Of a stretch of DNA of 64,000 nt, positions 12,258 to 62,000 are shown piece by piece (position 1 is the first letter of the stretch; each line of letters begins with the position of its first letter). A program made the position numbers and the translations under genes. The stretch spans positions 3,212,196 to 3,276,195 of the forward strand of contig NC_066851.1 of the NCBI RefSeq assembly GCF_001640805.2, given 5' to 3'. Below the pieces are notes generated by a model, which did no database searches, had not been told where the DNA came from, and worked only from the letters and a program-made list of their open reading frames with translations. This DNA comes from Lates calcarifer. Its lineage: Eukaryota; Chordata; Actinopteri; Centropomidae.

Positions 12258-15200
12258 AAGTGAAGATGTCCCGACACTTTCTGTCCACTGATCCATTGAT
12301 AACAGAACAAGTGAGTGTGTCAGCCCTGAGAGAGACGGAGGATAGACTCCTATTGGCTACTTCAGTGTTGAAGTGCTTTTACATGGTGCAATGTACGATT
12401 TTGCAGTTCAGCGATTTCTCAGCTTTACTGTGGAGTCTGCATTCATTCATTCATTCAACCTGAGGTTCAGAACACCTCAGACATTAGTTTGTTTAATCAT
12501 TAAGAGATATGGACAAATACAGAAGGAGCAGGCCCAGCTATTATCCACTCACAGAGGCCTAAATCAGTGGTGTAGTGGGGATTTTGTGAGTGGGGGGGGG
12601 GGTTAAAGGGCTTAACCATTTTCCAGGTGAGGACGTGAAACTATCGTTAATCAATTACAAAAATCAACACCACCAACAACAGTTATAATATGTGTGAACG
12701 TTGCTGGTGTTGGCTGTCTCCTCAGAAGAAACTGATATTCCAACATTGTTGTAACTGACATCTTTATGAAAGTAAAACTATAGTTTTCTGGCGACTTGTC
12801 GTTTTAACATGGGGTTCATAAAGGAGAACGAGCTGCGTAGCCTAATATCACTTTTCTTCTCGTCTTTTTCACAAATAGGAGGGAGTGTCTCAGGATGATG
12901 ACGATAACATAAATGTTTTATTTTTTATATGGATTTTTATATGTAGGCTATTACAAAGAGATATTTGTGTTACACTTGTTTTTCAATTGCTAATAACACT
13001 GGTTTAACAGTAAAATTACTCCTTTTTCTTTATTATTATTATTATTATTATTATCACGGGCGGCGATCCCCTGCATCCCCTGCCCACTATACCTCTGGCC
13101 TAAATCCAGTACACCTGGTTCCTGGACTCATAACAAATGAAGGGCTAGAACTGAGCCAGTTCTAGGTGTTGGACACATCTTGTGCATCAACTGCTAAATA
13201 TAGTTTATTCTCAGTCCAAATCATCCCTAATCAGCAGCCACACTCACATGGTCTAGTCTGGCAGCCATATACGACCCAGAGCTGACTGACATACACAAGA
13301 CTTGGCTGAATGTGTGGTCACCTGCCTGCACAGTTTCACTGCATTTAACCTTCAGCCATGTAAAGACACCTCTTTTCCTTTAGGCCTGTTAGTCGCTTGT
13401 GTTTGAAGCATTTTTATGAAAGTAGACATGACTGCATGTTCACAGTGTGACATACACAGCTCCAGTGCAGAGGTCCAGTTCTCCTAGTAAACAAACTGAA
13501 CATTGATCATTTTCACCTTAATCGATCCAGAAGACCCCAAGATTGATAAATTAATGCAACACCCTGTGATCAATACCTTATTTCCCCAGGGCAGCTGGAA
13601 TACTGTTGCTGCTCCATGATCAGTGACCCTGACAGCAGTAACTGTGGCAACAGCAGTTTGTAAATCAGGCACAAATGAGGGTCCTGTCTCAGCTCCAGGC
13701 AACATACTCACACTATGGCTGTTCCTCTAACCTCTGGAACAAGTTGAGACAATTGAAAGTTCACTATTTCCAGCCTGAAATAGCAGTTTGAGAGAAAAAT
13801 TCATAGCACAGCATAAGCAGCATCTAAAGTTATGACATTTTGTCCAAAAAGCCCGAGAAGCTTGTCTTCTAAAATGAGAGAGAAATAAAATACAGGACAG
13901 GACTTTAATGTAGCTCATAGATGCTAATTTGTTCTATCTAAGATACATACCATGTAACTGCAACATCCCTGCGACCTTTGTAGCAGGACGCCCACCTTGC
14001 TCTCATGTTTCCTGTTTGTCTCTGTGGTCATATTAAGGCAAAACAAATTCTTTAAATATGTAAAGGCAAATACCATCAGCACAGTGTCTGCTCAGATTGT
14101 AAATACATGAGCATTTATGCTGAGTAAAGTAGAACTTTTCCTGGGTTGATTAATGCTTCAGTATTATCACTTCATGCCCTCAAAAATGAACATTTTCCAA
14201 ATGATGAGATGGAACTGATATGAACATTACTACAATGCTAAATGGCTTCCTGCTCCTACTCCCCCAGGAAAATAATCTTTTTTAATCATTTTGTCCATCA
14301 GGTTGTGAATCAGTTTCCACCGTCTTGTTGTTGATTTACAGTCTGGTTCAATGTTTGGTCTCTAACAGATATGATTCATTGTCTATGAATCTAGAAAGCG
14401 GGGTGACGTATACAGTTACTGTGCTCTTCATCAGCCCACCGTCATATCGATGAAGTAGCACGAGTTCACCTCAAACGCAGTATGCTGGGTGATAAGTGTT
14501 CTGCTGATCCACTGGATGTGCATGTGTGGAAGTGATCCAGTCTTACGACAAGCATTCTGGAGTACTCCCTCAAAACATTCTACTTTCCCATAACCTTCTG
14601 AAATGAATATCATCTCAACGCACGCACATCAGCTTCAAACAACATATTCATTATTATTGTATCACTGAGTGTATCAGATGTGAATCACACAGGCCTCATC
14701 AACAGATTGTCCTCATCATGAGCAGTCAGTATAGTCATCTGGCTTCCTTCTTTCCTTTGATTTACTGTAAAGATTATTCAGCTGGAATGATGTGTTTTTG
14801 TCCTGATAGCTAACAGAGATTGGACCTCTGAGATGACATAAAATATGATGTGAAGTGTACTACATTATCATCTAGCTCCACACACCCCTCTCACTCTGTT
14901 TGGTAAGTGTGTCAGCTCAGCAGTGCTCAGCCATGGCAGCTAGATGACTGCCTCTGAGGCTGGTGAAACAGTCACTCTGAGTAACATCAATGCATTACTC
15001 AGTTTGCCTCTTTGATACAGACAAGGATGTACAAAGTCAGTTTTTGTTGTTTGTTACATTTGGTTTATGCACTGAGAGCAGATTTAGTGACATAAACTAC
15101 TATGGCATTGAACAAGGGCGGGCATCAGAAATGGATGTCAGTATTATTATCTTTCATTAAATATACCAGACAACCATCCATTTCTGATACTGAACTCCAT

Positions 15201-18200
15201 TCTATCAAGTTCTGCTAAAGATCATTCCATAAAGCATCAAATGTCTTGTGTTTTCTTCCTGTAACACCACCCCTACAGCCCTGCTGTTAGCGTAGCTAAA
15301 AATAGGCTAATTTAAAAGTATGTGGACTTCAGAAAGTATCTGTCAAACTCTGCTTTAGATGACTAAGAATTCAAGACCAACACTGCATACAGTCTTAAAT
15401 CATAAAAGAAATTTTTGGCATTAAAATTGGATCACAAACATCACAACAATGATGTTTATGCAGACAGGCAGCCATAATTAGAGACTTCCTGGCCAGTAAT
15501 CAGTATGTGGTGTTCTAGAAAACCCTTGATGGCTTTTTGTTTCCATCTTTCCTGCTAAGCGCTAATTGCTGTGGTGTTTTTGTACTGCATTTCCCAGAGA
15601 TCACCTGCCCACATAACAGCACTGTGATATATTTTCTTTGGGATCTGAGTATACACATGGTGCTCTTTCTTTTTCTCTCATCAGCCAAGGTGCTTATTAT
15701 TGCTCTTCCTAACTACACAAGTCAAAAACTAACTGCATTTTCTTTTTATCAGTTGTACCAAACAGCTTGAGTACAAGTCCACTGTTTTCTTTAATTCAAA
15801 TCAAAGAAATAACCAGGGAAGTTTAAGAACATAAAAACAATGTTATTGTCACAGTCTTGGCTGGATAGAGACAAAAATGAGCTTTGGCCCCCACTGAAAA
15901 CACCAGTCCTGATTTCACCCACATTTCCAGTTTGGAGTGGTGCTCATTTACAACTCTTTCCACCAATATGAAAAACTTGTGGGCAGAAGTTAGAATACTG
16001 ATTCCATGTTCCTACACAGAAATTTAACTACCTAGCCACACCTATGAAAAATACTGACAAAAAGAAGTTGGCGACAAGCCTGTAGAAAACATCAACACAG
16101 AGTGACGGGTTGCTGTAAGTCAACTTACAGAAATAACAGCTAACGACTTAAGCATTATCTGTTCTTGGCAACCACTTCCATGTCAGCTGAGAGTGGCGTC
16201 AGTGGGATGGAGATTTCATTCACTGCTCACTGGTTTGGGCAAAATAAAACAACATACGCTCCATTCCTAACAAGAATTCAGCCAACATGAAGACAATGTC
16301 ATGAAGATGAGAATGAAGTAGCATGGAATAGTATTTCAGTCTGATTATCAGGCTCAACCACACCACCATTACCTCTGTGTGCACCCAGCACACTGCATGC
16401 CAGCTGACCTGCATTGCTCAGGATGAAAAACTTTATGCCAAGCATGAATTTATGATGTGTCAGACATAGAGAGCAGAAAACTATCATCTGCTTCCCATTG
16501 TTTGCCTATGCAGTATGTAAATCAAGGCAATCTAGAAAATGACCATACCTAGACTGTGACAGCAGCAGTTATTTGATAATTTGATAAGGTGTACACATGC
16601 CTCAGTATCCTTGCATTCTATCTTATCTGTGGTGTTCTCCTAATGAGGATGGAAGCCTATCCAGCTTATTATAATTGAGATAAGAGCTTTACATGAGCCA
16701 GCTCCAGTTAAAAAATACTGTAGTATCCTGAGTGACAGACAAGCAAAAGAATACTTGAGCTGTCACAGAGCTACAGTACATGTGGGTCTTACTGCTGGTT
16801 CCTGCTCAACCTGAAACACTGGCTAACACTCAATACCCACAAAGAATATTAACTAAGGTTTTTACCCAAACGCATAATTGCACACTACCCGACTGAACAA
16901 CAAGCTGATTAAAAAGAAGGGGAAACACAGAAGCAGAGAGTGAGAGGAGAAAGAAACAAAACTCTGTTAAACAACCGAAGAACCATTTTTAATCTTTACA
17001 TATCCTAGACCTTAGTCCAGGCTCATAACAGGATTCACCCAGGATAGCATTCCACAAGGAGGCTCAGTCTTGCTAAAAGCCTTCTGGGATCCTTTAAACG
17101 TCCCTGGAACCTCACTAAAGCCATGCAAGCCCCTGGTGGTGATCTACCGTAATCAACATGGGGTTTGCTGAGCCCTAAAAGAACCTTTTAAGAACCAGTT
17201 CCATAAAACCCCGACGAGACCTCCATCAGGATCGCTGGACTACCTCAAGGGCCCATGACAGTCCTCTGTGTCTATACTTAACACTACCGCCTCAGCTGAA
17301 TTCTGTATGTAAAGCCATTGACATTACAAACAGAGTTTGGCTTTTCCTGCATCTCTGCTAATGTCTGCAGAGTGCTGAGATGGCCCTTTCATGGATGAAT
17401 GAGGTCAGTGTATACAAAGGGCCACTGCACTCTGTCTAACTGGTGCCCAATGTCTGGGCCTAGACCCAAGACCAAGCTATAAGGAGAATTAAAAAAAAAG
17501 TTGCCTGGACCATCCAGGAAAAGCACAAGTCAGAAGTAATTAGACTATGATCAACAGTTATTTGATCAGAAGTGAGCTGCTGCAGCCTGAGCTCTGCTCT
17601 GACAGATGATCAGAGAAACAGCAACATGAGGACAAATCAATGATGCTTACAGTTTATGTTTATGTGTGTTGCTGGTTACAACTTAATTGCCTTCATTTCC
17701 TGTTTCTATTATCTGTCCATAGTTTAGTTGATCTTTAATTAGTATGTCAGGTCTTTGGACTATTCATTCTCTCTGTGCTGTGACTCATGCTGCTGATGTA
17801 AATGGTGAGAACTATTGCTTTTTTTGGTAACACTGCTGCTCCTCCATTCATGTCAATAAAGCTTACTTGTACTTGGTCAGCTACTGCATGATAGACTGAT
17901 AAGAATGTGGCTAGAAAGGTCTGTATTCACTATAGGCCAACACTGCATTGTTTGAACCTTCTCGAGTCCTTGTGGTGTCTGGTAGACTGGATAAGAACCT
18001 GCAAGCTGGTGGGCAGCCTCATGGAAAAACTGAAAGTAGCATATACATTTCTTAAATGTCATCCACCAACGGTTGCTGTGCAGCCCAACTTCATTTAAAT
18101 AAAAATAATCAGCTGAGGGCAGAGCAACAGGTTCTATCTCAACATCAGACCTATCACCACAATCACCACAATCAGAGCAGGGCAAGTGAATCAAAACAGT

Positions 18201-18640
18201 AAAGTGAGTTTAAAAGTGCTAAAACACTACGTAGAGCTGAGGAGAACTGCAAAGTGTAGATAATTATCTGGTGGTTTGCCACTGTTAATATAAAAAATAA
18301 AACTGGGGAACTGGTCTGTATACTGAATGGTTGAGATCCACATTTTAATGGCATCTTTTAATTTAAGTCTATGATTTAAGCACTGTGGATGAAAGTCCAT
18401 TCACCTCCATTGTCCAAGGTCCAGACATCCATTCATTTAAGCTGTTACTCTTGTCTCCTGAGAATCCAGCTATATAAACTAATAAAAGTATGTTTCAGCT
18501 CAGCCACACATCAGTCAGTCAGCGAGAGACTGATTGAAGCAGACAGAGCTGCGGAGGTTAACCAGCAGTCATATCTGGCCTGCAGCCAGGACACATGTGT
18601 CTGAAGCTGACTCTTCCTCATTATCACAGCAGCCAACTGA
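10766..18640. other. Long intergenic stretch
   Basis: No gene seen on either strand. Minor contents are an (AC)n tract at 12230-12257, a G11 run near 12592, a (TTA)n tract at 13029-13054 and a 14-bp inverted repeat at 15124-15188. Splice-like and ORF signals are at chance level as far as can be judged by eye. Confidence 0.5.
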
Positions 18641-19460
18641 ACACTGCCAAAATCAACACAGCAATACCACGTGTGTGTGAGTGTGTGTCTGCCATGTCAA
18701 GAAGTTCTGAGATGATGATAACATCACCTCTACATTCCAGTGATATTAACATATGAATTTGCTTTATGACTGAGCTCAGTAGAAGTTTATATTGAACTAA
18801 ACCAGTTGGAATCTTCTTTCTGTGATAGCTGTGTAGTATCTGTGCAGCCTGGTTTGACGTGCGATTACTGCAGAGAGATGAACACACAGCGACAGGTGCA
18901 GTTGGTACATATACAGCTGTATGCACACACGTGTTCATCAGTCAGTGATCCATACATTGGAACTCTCCATCAATATTACATGAAGTTCTGCACCATATGA
19001 GTGAAGTGAATCTGCAGCTGCTGCAGCTTTTTCCCCTGCACTTTCACACTGTAAATGACATCAACTCAGAGGTGGAGAATATTTGTTTGTCTCCCCGACA
19101 GCAGCTACTGACTGCAACTGACAGGACTTAATAGTTCAGATAAATAATGAATAACTCTGGACTGAAAAGGCTGTACAGACATTCAGACTCTGTCCAAATC
19201 TGTTGTCCGGGCACCGCATTTCACCTCTCAGGAGAAACAAATATTCGCTCTGATGTTTCATCTGCAATTATTCACATTCAACAGGATGTCACTTTGGCTA
19301 TAAATATGAAAAAATAAATTCACTGATGTGTAAATGGTTACATAACTCTCTGTAACTGAGGCATAAATACACACACGTGCTCTACTGTAGGAATCCTGCA
19401 CTCAAACAGGAGTTATTTACATGTTTAAATGAAATAAAGACACTGGTTTCTTACCGAATC
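18637..19460. repeat. Tandem duplication, copy 1
   Basis: Pairs with 20262-21043. The core 18709-19251 aligns without gaps to 20323-20865 (offset 1614) with three substitutions in 543 bp. The flanks are clearly homologous but diverged with indels. No protein-coding meaning is apparent. Confidence 0.9.
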
Positions 19461-20261
19461 TCTCCCCTCACATACATAGCCACGATTCTATCAATGTGAG
19501 TTCAAGACCCCCAAAGCAAACGGCCATCTTAAACAATCCTAAATAACATATTTTTTGCTAAAGTATTTGGATTAAAAATAAATAAATAATCAGTCATTGA
19601 TATTAAATACCTGCTACCTAAATCTGTGTCAACTCATTTTTTGGCCACTTGGGGACAGAACAACAAATTGTGATCGCAATGTTGACATGATTATTATCTG
19701 ATAAAGCTGATAGGATGAGATACAGGGATACATTATATTATGTTTTAGTTATGTCTAGCTAAAACAACTGTAGTCTAATACAATCAGAATCTGATTATTA
19801 TCATGAAGTTTTTCCAGTGTTTTGCCTACCCCATTTCCATCAATAAGGGTTAACTCCTCTCAGTATGCGTATAAAATCATACGTATATTAAGACATACAA
19901 GGCCAGTAATAGTTGAACCTAACACCTAAATGTGTGAGGAGTATGTGGGAGCTCCAGTGATTCAGATTTTCACAGATTAGTTTCCTACCACAGTAACTTT
20001 TCCTCAGAGAGTAGGTGCTTTCCTTCTTGATAATTACGTCAATTTCATGTCTACACACACACATACACACACACACACATATACATTTGCTTTCATCATT
20101 TTTGGGGAAACTGCATATAGAAGTAACCCTAGCCATAACCACTACTTGCCTAGTCCCCACGCTTACTCTAACCTTAACCTAACACTAAATTTAACCACTG
20201 AGCCAAACACCCACACACAGACACACAGACACACGCACACACATACTATTATCCATCACTG

Positions 20262-21043
20262 AACACTGCCATCACTCTACACTGCCAATATCAACACAAC
20301 AATAGTAAGATGAAGTGTGTGTGAGATGATGATAACATCACCTCTACATTCCGGTGATATTAACATATGAATTTGCTTTATGACTGAGCTCAGTAGAAGT
20401 TTATATTGAACTAAACCAGTTGGAATCTTCTTTCTGTGATAGCTGTGTAGTATCTGTGCAGCCTGGTTTGACGTGCGATTACTGCAGAGAGATGAACACA
20501 CAGCGACAGGTGCAGTTGGTACATATACAGCTGTATGCACACACGTGTTCATCAGTCAGTGATCCATACATTGGAACTCTCCATCAATATTACATGAAGT
20601 TCTGCACCATATGAATGAAGTGAATCTGCAGCTGCTGCAGCTTTTTCCCCTGCACTTTCACACTGTAAATGACATCAACTCAGAGGTGGAGAATATTTGT
20701 TTGTCTCCCCGACAGCAGCTACTGACTGCAACTGACAGGACTTAATAGTTCAGATAAATAATGAATAACTCTGGACTGAAAAGGCTGTACAGACATTCAG
20801 ACTCTGTCCAAATCTGTTGTCCGGGCACCGCGTTTCACCTCTCAGGAGAAACAAATATTCGCTCTCTTCAGTGATAAATACGAAAAAATGAATCAGTCTT
20901 TCGTGTTTTATTATAACAAAATTCTCCTCAACTGCGGAACAAATACACACACGTGCTCTACTGTTGGAATCCTAAGTTCAACCAGCAATTATTAACATGT
21001 TCAAATGAAATAAAGACGCTTGTTTCTTACCGAATATCTCCGG
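20262..21043. repeat. Tandem duplication, copy 2
   Basis: Second copy of the unit at 18637-19460. Both copies end in TTTCTTACCGAAT, which on the minus strand is a good splice donor (TTCG then GTAAGA). Copy 2 is followed by a CT/TG-rich tract. Confidence 0.9.
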
Positions 21044-21070
21044 TTTGAAGGTCTGTCAAACTGACCGTCA

Positions 21071-21180
21071 GCTCTCTCTCTCTCTCTCTCTCTGTGTCTG
21101 TGTGTGTTTCTCTCTCTGTCTCTCTGTCTTCCCTTCTCTCTGTCCCACACACGCACACTGTCTGACACACACACACACGA
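21071..21180. repeat. CT/TG-rich simple repeat
   Basis: (CT)n, then TG and CT stretches, ending in CACACACACACAC. It could be a pyrimidine-rich promoter-proximal tract or a plain microsatellite. Confidence 0.7.
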
Positions 21181-21489
21181 AAGCAGCATGTTCCAATGTG
21201 TAGCCTATGAAATGACGTCTTGAGACGTATTTCTATATCATAGACATTTGTGTATGTAGATGTAGATATATGTGTATTATTAAATACAGAGCAGGTAGAG
21301 AGTCAAACTTCAGTTTTCTACACTTGATGAGCAACAGTGTGAAAAAGGGCCATGATTTTATAGAGTTCACTCAGGTCTTCTGCATTGATTGATCATAAAA
21401 TATGATCTGATCTTCATCTGTGCGACAGCTACAGACAAACACAATGTGCTCGAGCTAATGTCACACAAACAAGTGTAAAAATTTGCATT

Positions 21490-21930
21490 TTTATTGAACA
21501 CAAGCATTAAACATTCACAGTGCTGGTGGGAAAAGGAAGTGAACTCTTGGTTTTAATAACTGGTCAAACCTCATTTGGCAGCAGTAACCTCTAACAAGCA
21601 CAGCCAGTCTCTGTGGATCAGACCTGCACAACGTTAAAGAGGAATTCTGGATCTATTCTTCCTGACAGAGCTGCCTCAGTTCAGACATATTCTCAGGGAT
21701 GTCTGGTGTGAACGGCTCTCTGAGCTCATTCCACGGCATCTACTCTGGGGTGAGGTGTGGTGGACAGCCTCTCTGACACATCCTGTTAGATGTCTTGATG
21801 GGGATTCCTTTTCCTCCTGATAATGGCGAGCTGTCCAGGCCCTGAAGCTTTACCTTTAGGATGATGTTTTCATGTTGGTATGCAGTGTCCTCTTTATGCC
21901 ATAGGTAGTGCTGTATGTACTGGGACATCC
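21490..21930 (-). mobile_element. Tc1-like transposon remnant (second family)
   Basis: Stretches such as GGTTTTAATAACTGGTCAAA, ACCTCATTTGGCAGCAGTAA and AGGGATGTCTGGTGTGAACG resemble the reverse strand of a fish Tc1-type element. Heavily decayed; no usable frame. Confidence 0.45.
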
Positions 21931-21939
21931 TGATAAGAA

Positions 21940-22975
21940 GGAATTGCAGTAGTCCAGTCTACAAGTAACAAACTGTGCATGTGGAGACAGACAGGCTGTC
22001 CTAGAGACTGGCTGGTTTTATTATTAAAACTAAATTATTATTATGTCCATTAGTGGTAGAGACCTCAAATACTGGCACAACACTACTTAAGACTGGATTT
22101 AAAGACCAAATAATGATTGATATCATATGGGTGCAATCTAATTGGTTTATAATACTTTCAATTTCACTCATTTAGGAATTTTACACATTTTTCTTCCAAA
22201 TCTAGGGCCTTATTGAAAACACACAGGCATGTGGTACAAACTTTGTATTCAGTCATACTGAATGAGTAAAGATCATTATAAGAAAAATATTTCATTTGAT
22301 ATTTTCCTTAGTTTTGGGACCCAAACATCGTGTAGACACACTGAACAGATCAGAGCTGATGCTGTATATCTACTAACAGACATACTGATCCTAGTATTTC
22401 TAACCTCTCAACTTATGAGGAGCAGTTGCCCCCAAAGCAGCTGACACACTGAAGCAAGATCATCAGTTCAATTTTATAAACCTTTATTACAAAAGTTTTT
22501 GGGTGAAATAACATTAGCCTTCTCAGTTACAGTAGCAGTTATTCCAGTTAGAGCAAGAAATATCAGTGACGTCAACTCCTCTTCACCTTCTGCTTTCACT
22601 TCTCTCAGCATTGCACTGCAGCTTTATTGCAGTACGCCTTTTTTTTTTTTTTTTTTAAATCCAGCAAAAGTTTGCACAATGATGCTAAGACAGGAAACCC
22701 AGAGACAGAGATCACAGAGGTTTCGCTGAGGGAGGACGCCACGTTTTTGGGACAGTAAGGCAGGTGGGCAGATTGACATACAGGCAGTCAGCAAAGCAGG
22801 TTGACAAGACAGACAGACAGAGAAAAGACAGGACACGAACACACACCTTCCAGAAAGCCAATAACAGTAATAATGCAAGACACATGCACAGGTATTGCGT
22901 GATGGTGTTTCAATAAAAGAAAAATGCTTCTGGGAATCCTACTGAAACTGGCTGACACACACATACATGAAGGCA

Positions 22976-23039
<64 letters not shown>

Positions 23040-25530
23040 AATGTCCTGAAGGGCTTTGGGAAATAACAATGCAGAGATGCCTTAAGAGTGCAGACACAAC
23101 AAAGACAACCCACACCAACCCAAAACTGGTAAACACATAAACTACTGCCAGCATCAACCTACAGTGTTTCACATCATGTCATGTCATCTCACTACTAGAA
23201 TTTCTTAAGTATTAAGAAAAAAAAAAATCTACAACTATTAAAGTTTTACAGTGGAACCACAAGGTTTTTACCAGTTTAAAGGAATTCATCTGGATTTGTT
23301 TTGGTATCAATAAACATTTTCATGGTAAAGTTCCAGAAAAAAACTTCTGATATTTGACTTGTTTATAAAATCTAACATCATGTACAAATGTTACAGGTAA
23401 AAATAATTTAGCTTGTTGCATATTGACATGTGCTTTTTGTTCAAAAACTGAGCAGAAAGGTTAGTGATGGACTCCGGTCAAATCTTCATTTTCACAGCTC
23501 CAGTGTTGACCATACGTTAAGATATATTTCTGGTGCTTTTAGGGATGTTTGTCATCAGTCATTTCTGATGCAGGAAGGACAGATTTGTATTTACTAAAAA
23601 GCAGTACAGACAAAGGGTCAGTGGATCAGTAAGTGTCATCATCTTTTTATCTTCTTCATTAACATCATCATTAATCTCCTCTTCAGTCTCTCCCTCCTCT
23701 CTCTGTTGAAATGGGCTGAACAGAATACACCACATATTTGCAAATTCTCCCAAAAAAAATCATCTCCCAGTGGTGACAACACTGATAACAAAATCATTCA
23801 TGTGTCTCAAGCAGATTCATGACTGTGTGTATACATCTGGCTGTCATGTCATGTTTGACCTTCAGATAAGAAGCGCTAAATTTAAGAGAAAACAACTTAA
23901 CACTAAGGAGACTGTATATAAAACTACATATACTGATAGAGAGGATGTTATCCATTTCACCCACTGCTGCTACAGGCTAACTACACAGCTATGTTATCCA
24001 GTGTGGCACAGCAAAAGTTTATTGTGCACTAAAGTCAGAGATTCACTGGAGACACTTGGATGATTTTGCTCTCATTACATCACGGGTGTGTTTTCCAACA
24101 AAACAAGCTGCCAAACACTTGGTGTATTCAGTTATCATAAAACTGTAAACGAGTGCCAGAGCTGATTCACTGCATGAACAACTCGAACTACCCAGATCAC
24201 AGTGGGTCTGGACTCAGGCTGAATCTTTCTCGCTTTCTGTTGTGCAGTGCCTACAACTGTCTGGCTAACTTAGCATGCAGCAGTACACCCTACCAAAACA
24301 CAGTGGTTTACCCAGCGGTGTGTGTGTGTGTGTGTGAATGTGAATTAAGTCCAGTTCAGTGGTTAGCGGAGCCACAACCAATCCCCTCAAGGACAATGTC
24401 TGTGTCTGTATATATATCGTTGTATATATATGTGTGTGTGAGCACATGATTGTGTGTGTGTGTGTGTTTTTGAAACTAGATCTCAAGTAGAGCAACATTT
24501 CCAGTAAAGTATCAGAGTGTGGCATGCTGGGACAGAATCTAAAGATGGAGGAAGAAAGACTGTAATTTAACTGGGAGGAGCCATTCCATCTCTGTCCTGT
24601 TTATCTCTATATCTGTCCCTTCATCTGTCTCATCCTGTCCACCACTCTCCAACCCAGCATCCCTCTTTTTATTCTAATTCAGTCGCTCTATCTCAACACC
24701 CTCTTCTCCTTTTCTTGCTTCATTTCTCTATGCTTGAATCCCTCCATTTCCTCCCTCCCTCTCATGTCTTTTTTCCAGTGTTTGTTCTAGATAGCGGAGG
24801 AGAGGAGGTGAACAGGAAAAAAGGAGGAGAAATTTGATACATTCAGTTGCTCTGGTGCCTGTGGTCAACTTCAGTTTAGTTCAATTAATCTTGGTTAGGG
24901 CTAATTCCTGGCACATGACTCTTCAGAACTGGTGTCCTCCAGGTAAACATTTGCAGGGCCAGATGCTGTGTCAGTCAGCAGTCAAAGAGTTCCAGCTCAT
25001 TGACAAAGCCTGTACTTAGTGTTCTGGTCCACAACTACACTCAGACATCAGACACTGCAGCTTCCATCTCCATTCCTGTAGGTGTTCAAATCTGAAGTCT
25101 AACATCTGGATCATCATCAGGTCAAAACATCCACAATTATAACAACTCTGTTTTCAAAAAAGCTCCTTTGGTGGCTTTGTTGCACCAGAGAAAACCCCAT
25201 CATACGGACTGAGGCTGTTTGCTGGATCACGCTGAACATGGTGATAATAAAACTGCAGAATCTGATCAATTCCAGCATCCTCAAGAGTTTAGTGTTGTGG
25301 TGCAAGTATAAATCCTTAAAAGACCATCGATATATATTGCATCTGCCTCTGAGAGATTCAGCTTGTGATGATGATGGTGAGTAGACGCTGACTCCATACA
25401 TCCAGTGACACACCTGTCAGCTCCTTCACTGCAGAGAGATTCCTGTATGACTGTTTCAATCAGCTGTGTTGACAGGTGATGTATGGAATCAGGTTTGGAA
25501 ATACAAACTCAAGTCTTTTATGCAGGGATG
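21940..25530. other. Intergenic between the duplication and the ccdc88c 3' end
   Basis: No gene recognised. It contains a T19 run near 22638, a (CA)n tract of about 60 bp (22976-23035) and scattered GT tracts (about 24319-24470). Confidence 0.5.
22976..23035. repeat. (AC)n microsatellite
   Basis: Almost uninterrupted AC dinucleotides. Confidence 0.95.
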
Positions 25531-25614
25531 TTTATTGAGCGCCATAGACTTCCAGTGGTTGAAGCTGCATTGGATCATTGAACTATACTTCTAACCATAG
25601 TTCTAACATTTATT
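25531..25614 (-). terminator. ccdc88c: Candidate ccdc88c poly(A) signals
   Basis: AATAAA on the minus strand at 25609-25614 and 25531-25536, about 100 and 175 nt beyond the ccdc88c stop codon. The short 3' UTR is plausible but not proven. Confidence 0.45.
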
Positions 25615-25709
25615 CACAATTCAAAGAGCTTAGCCCATAAAACTTTTAGCATTAGCATTTCAAGATTTAGCCCAAGCAGACTGTAGTTTTCAGGATTTGG
25701 TTCCCATCT

Positions 25710-62000
<36,291 letters not shown>

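Noticed and set aside
18624..18938. Minus-strand frame that also occurs at 20277-20552
   Set aside because: The match only reflects the DNA duplication; the protein has no recognisable character and its end differs between copies.
22788..23172. Several minus-strand frames with long CV runs
   Set aside because: They are readings of the (AC)n tract at 22976-23035.
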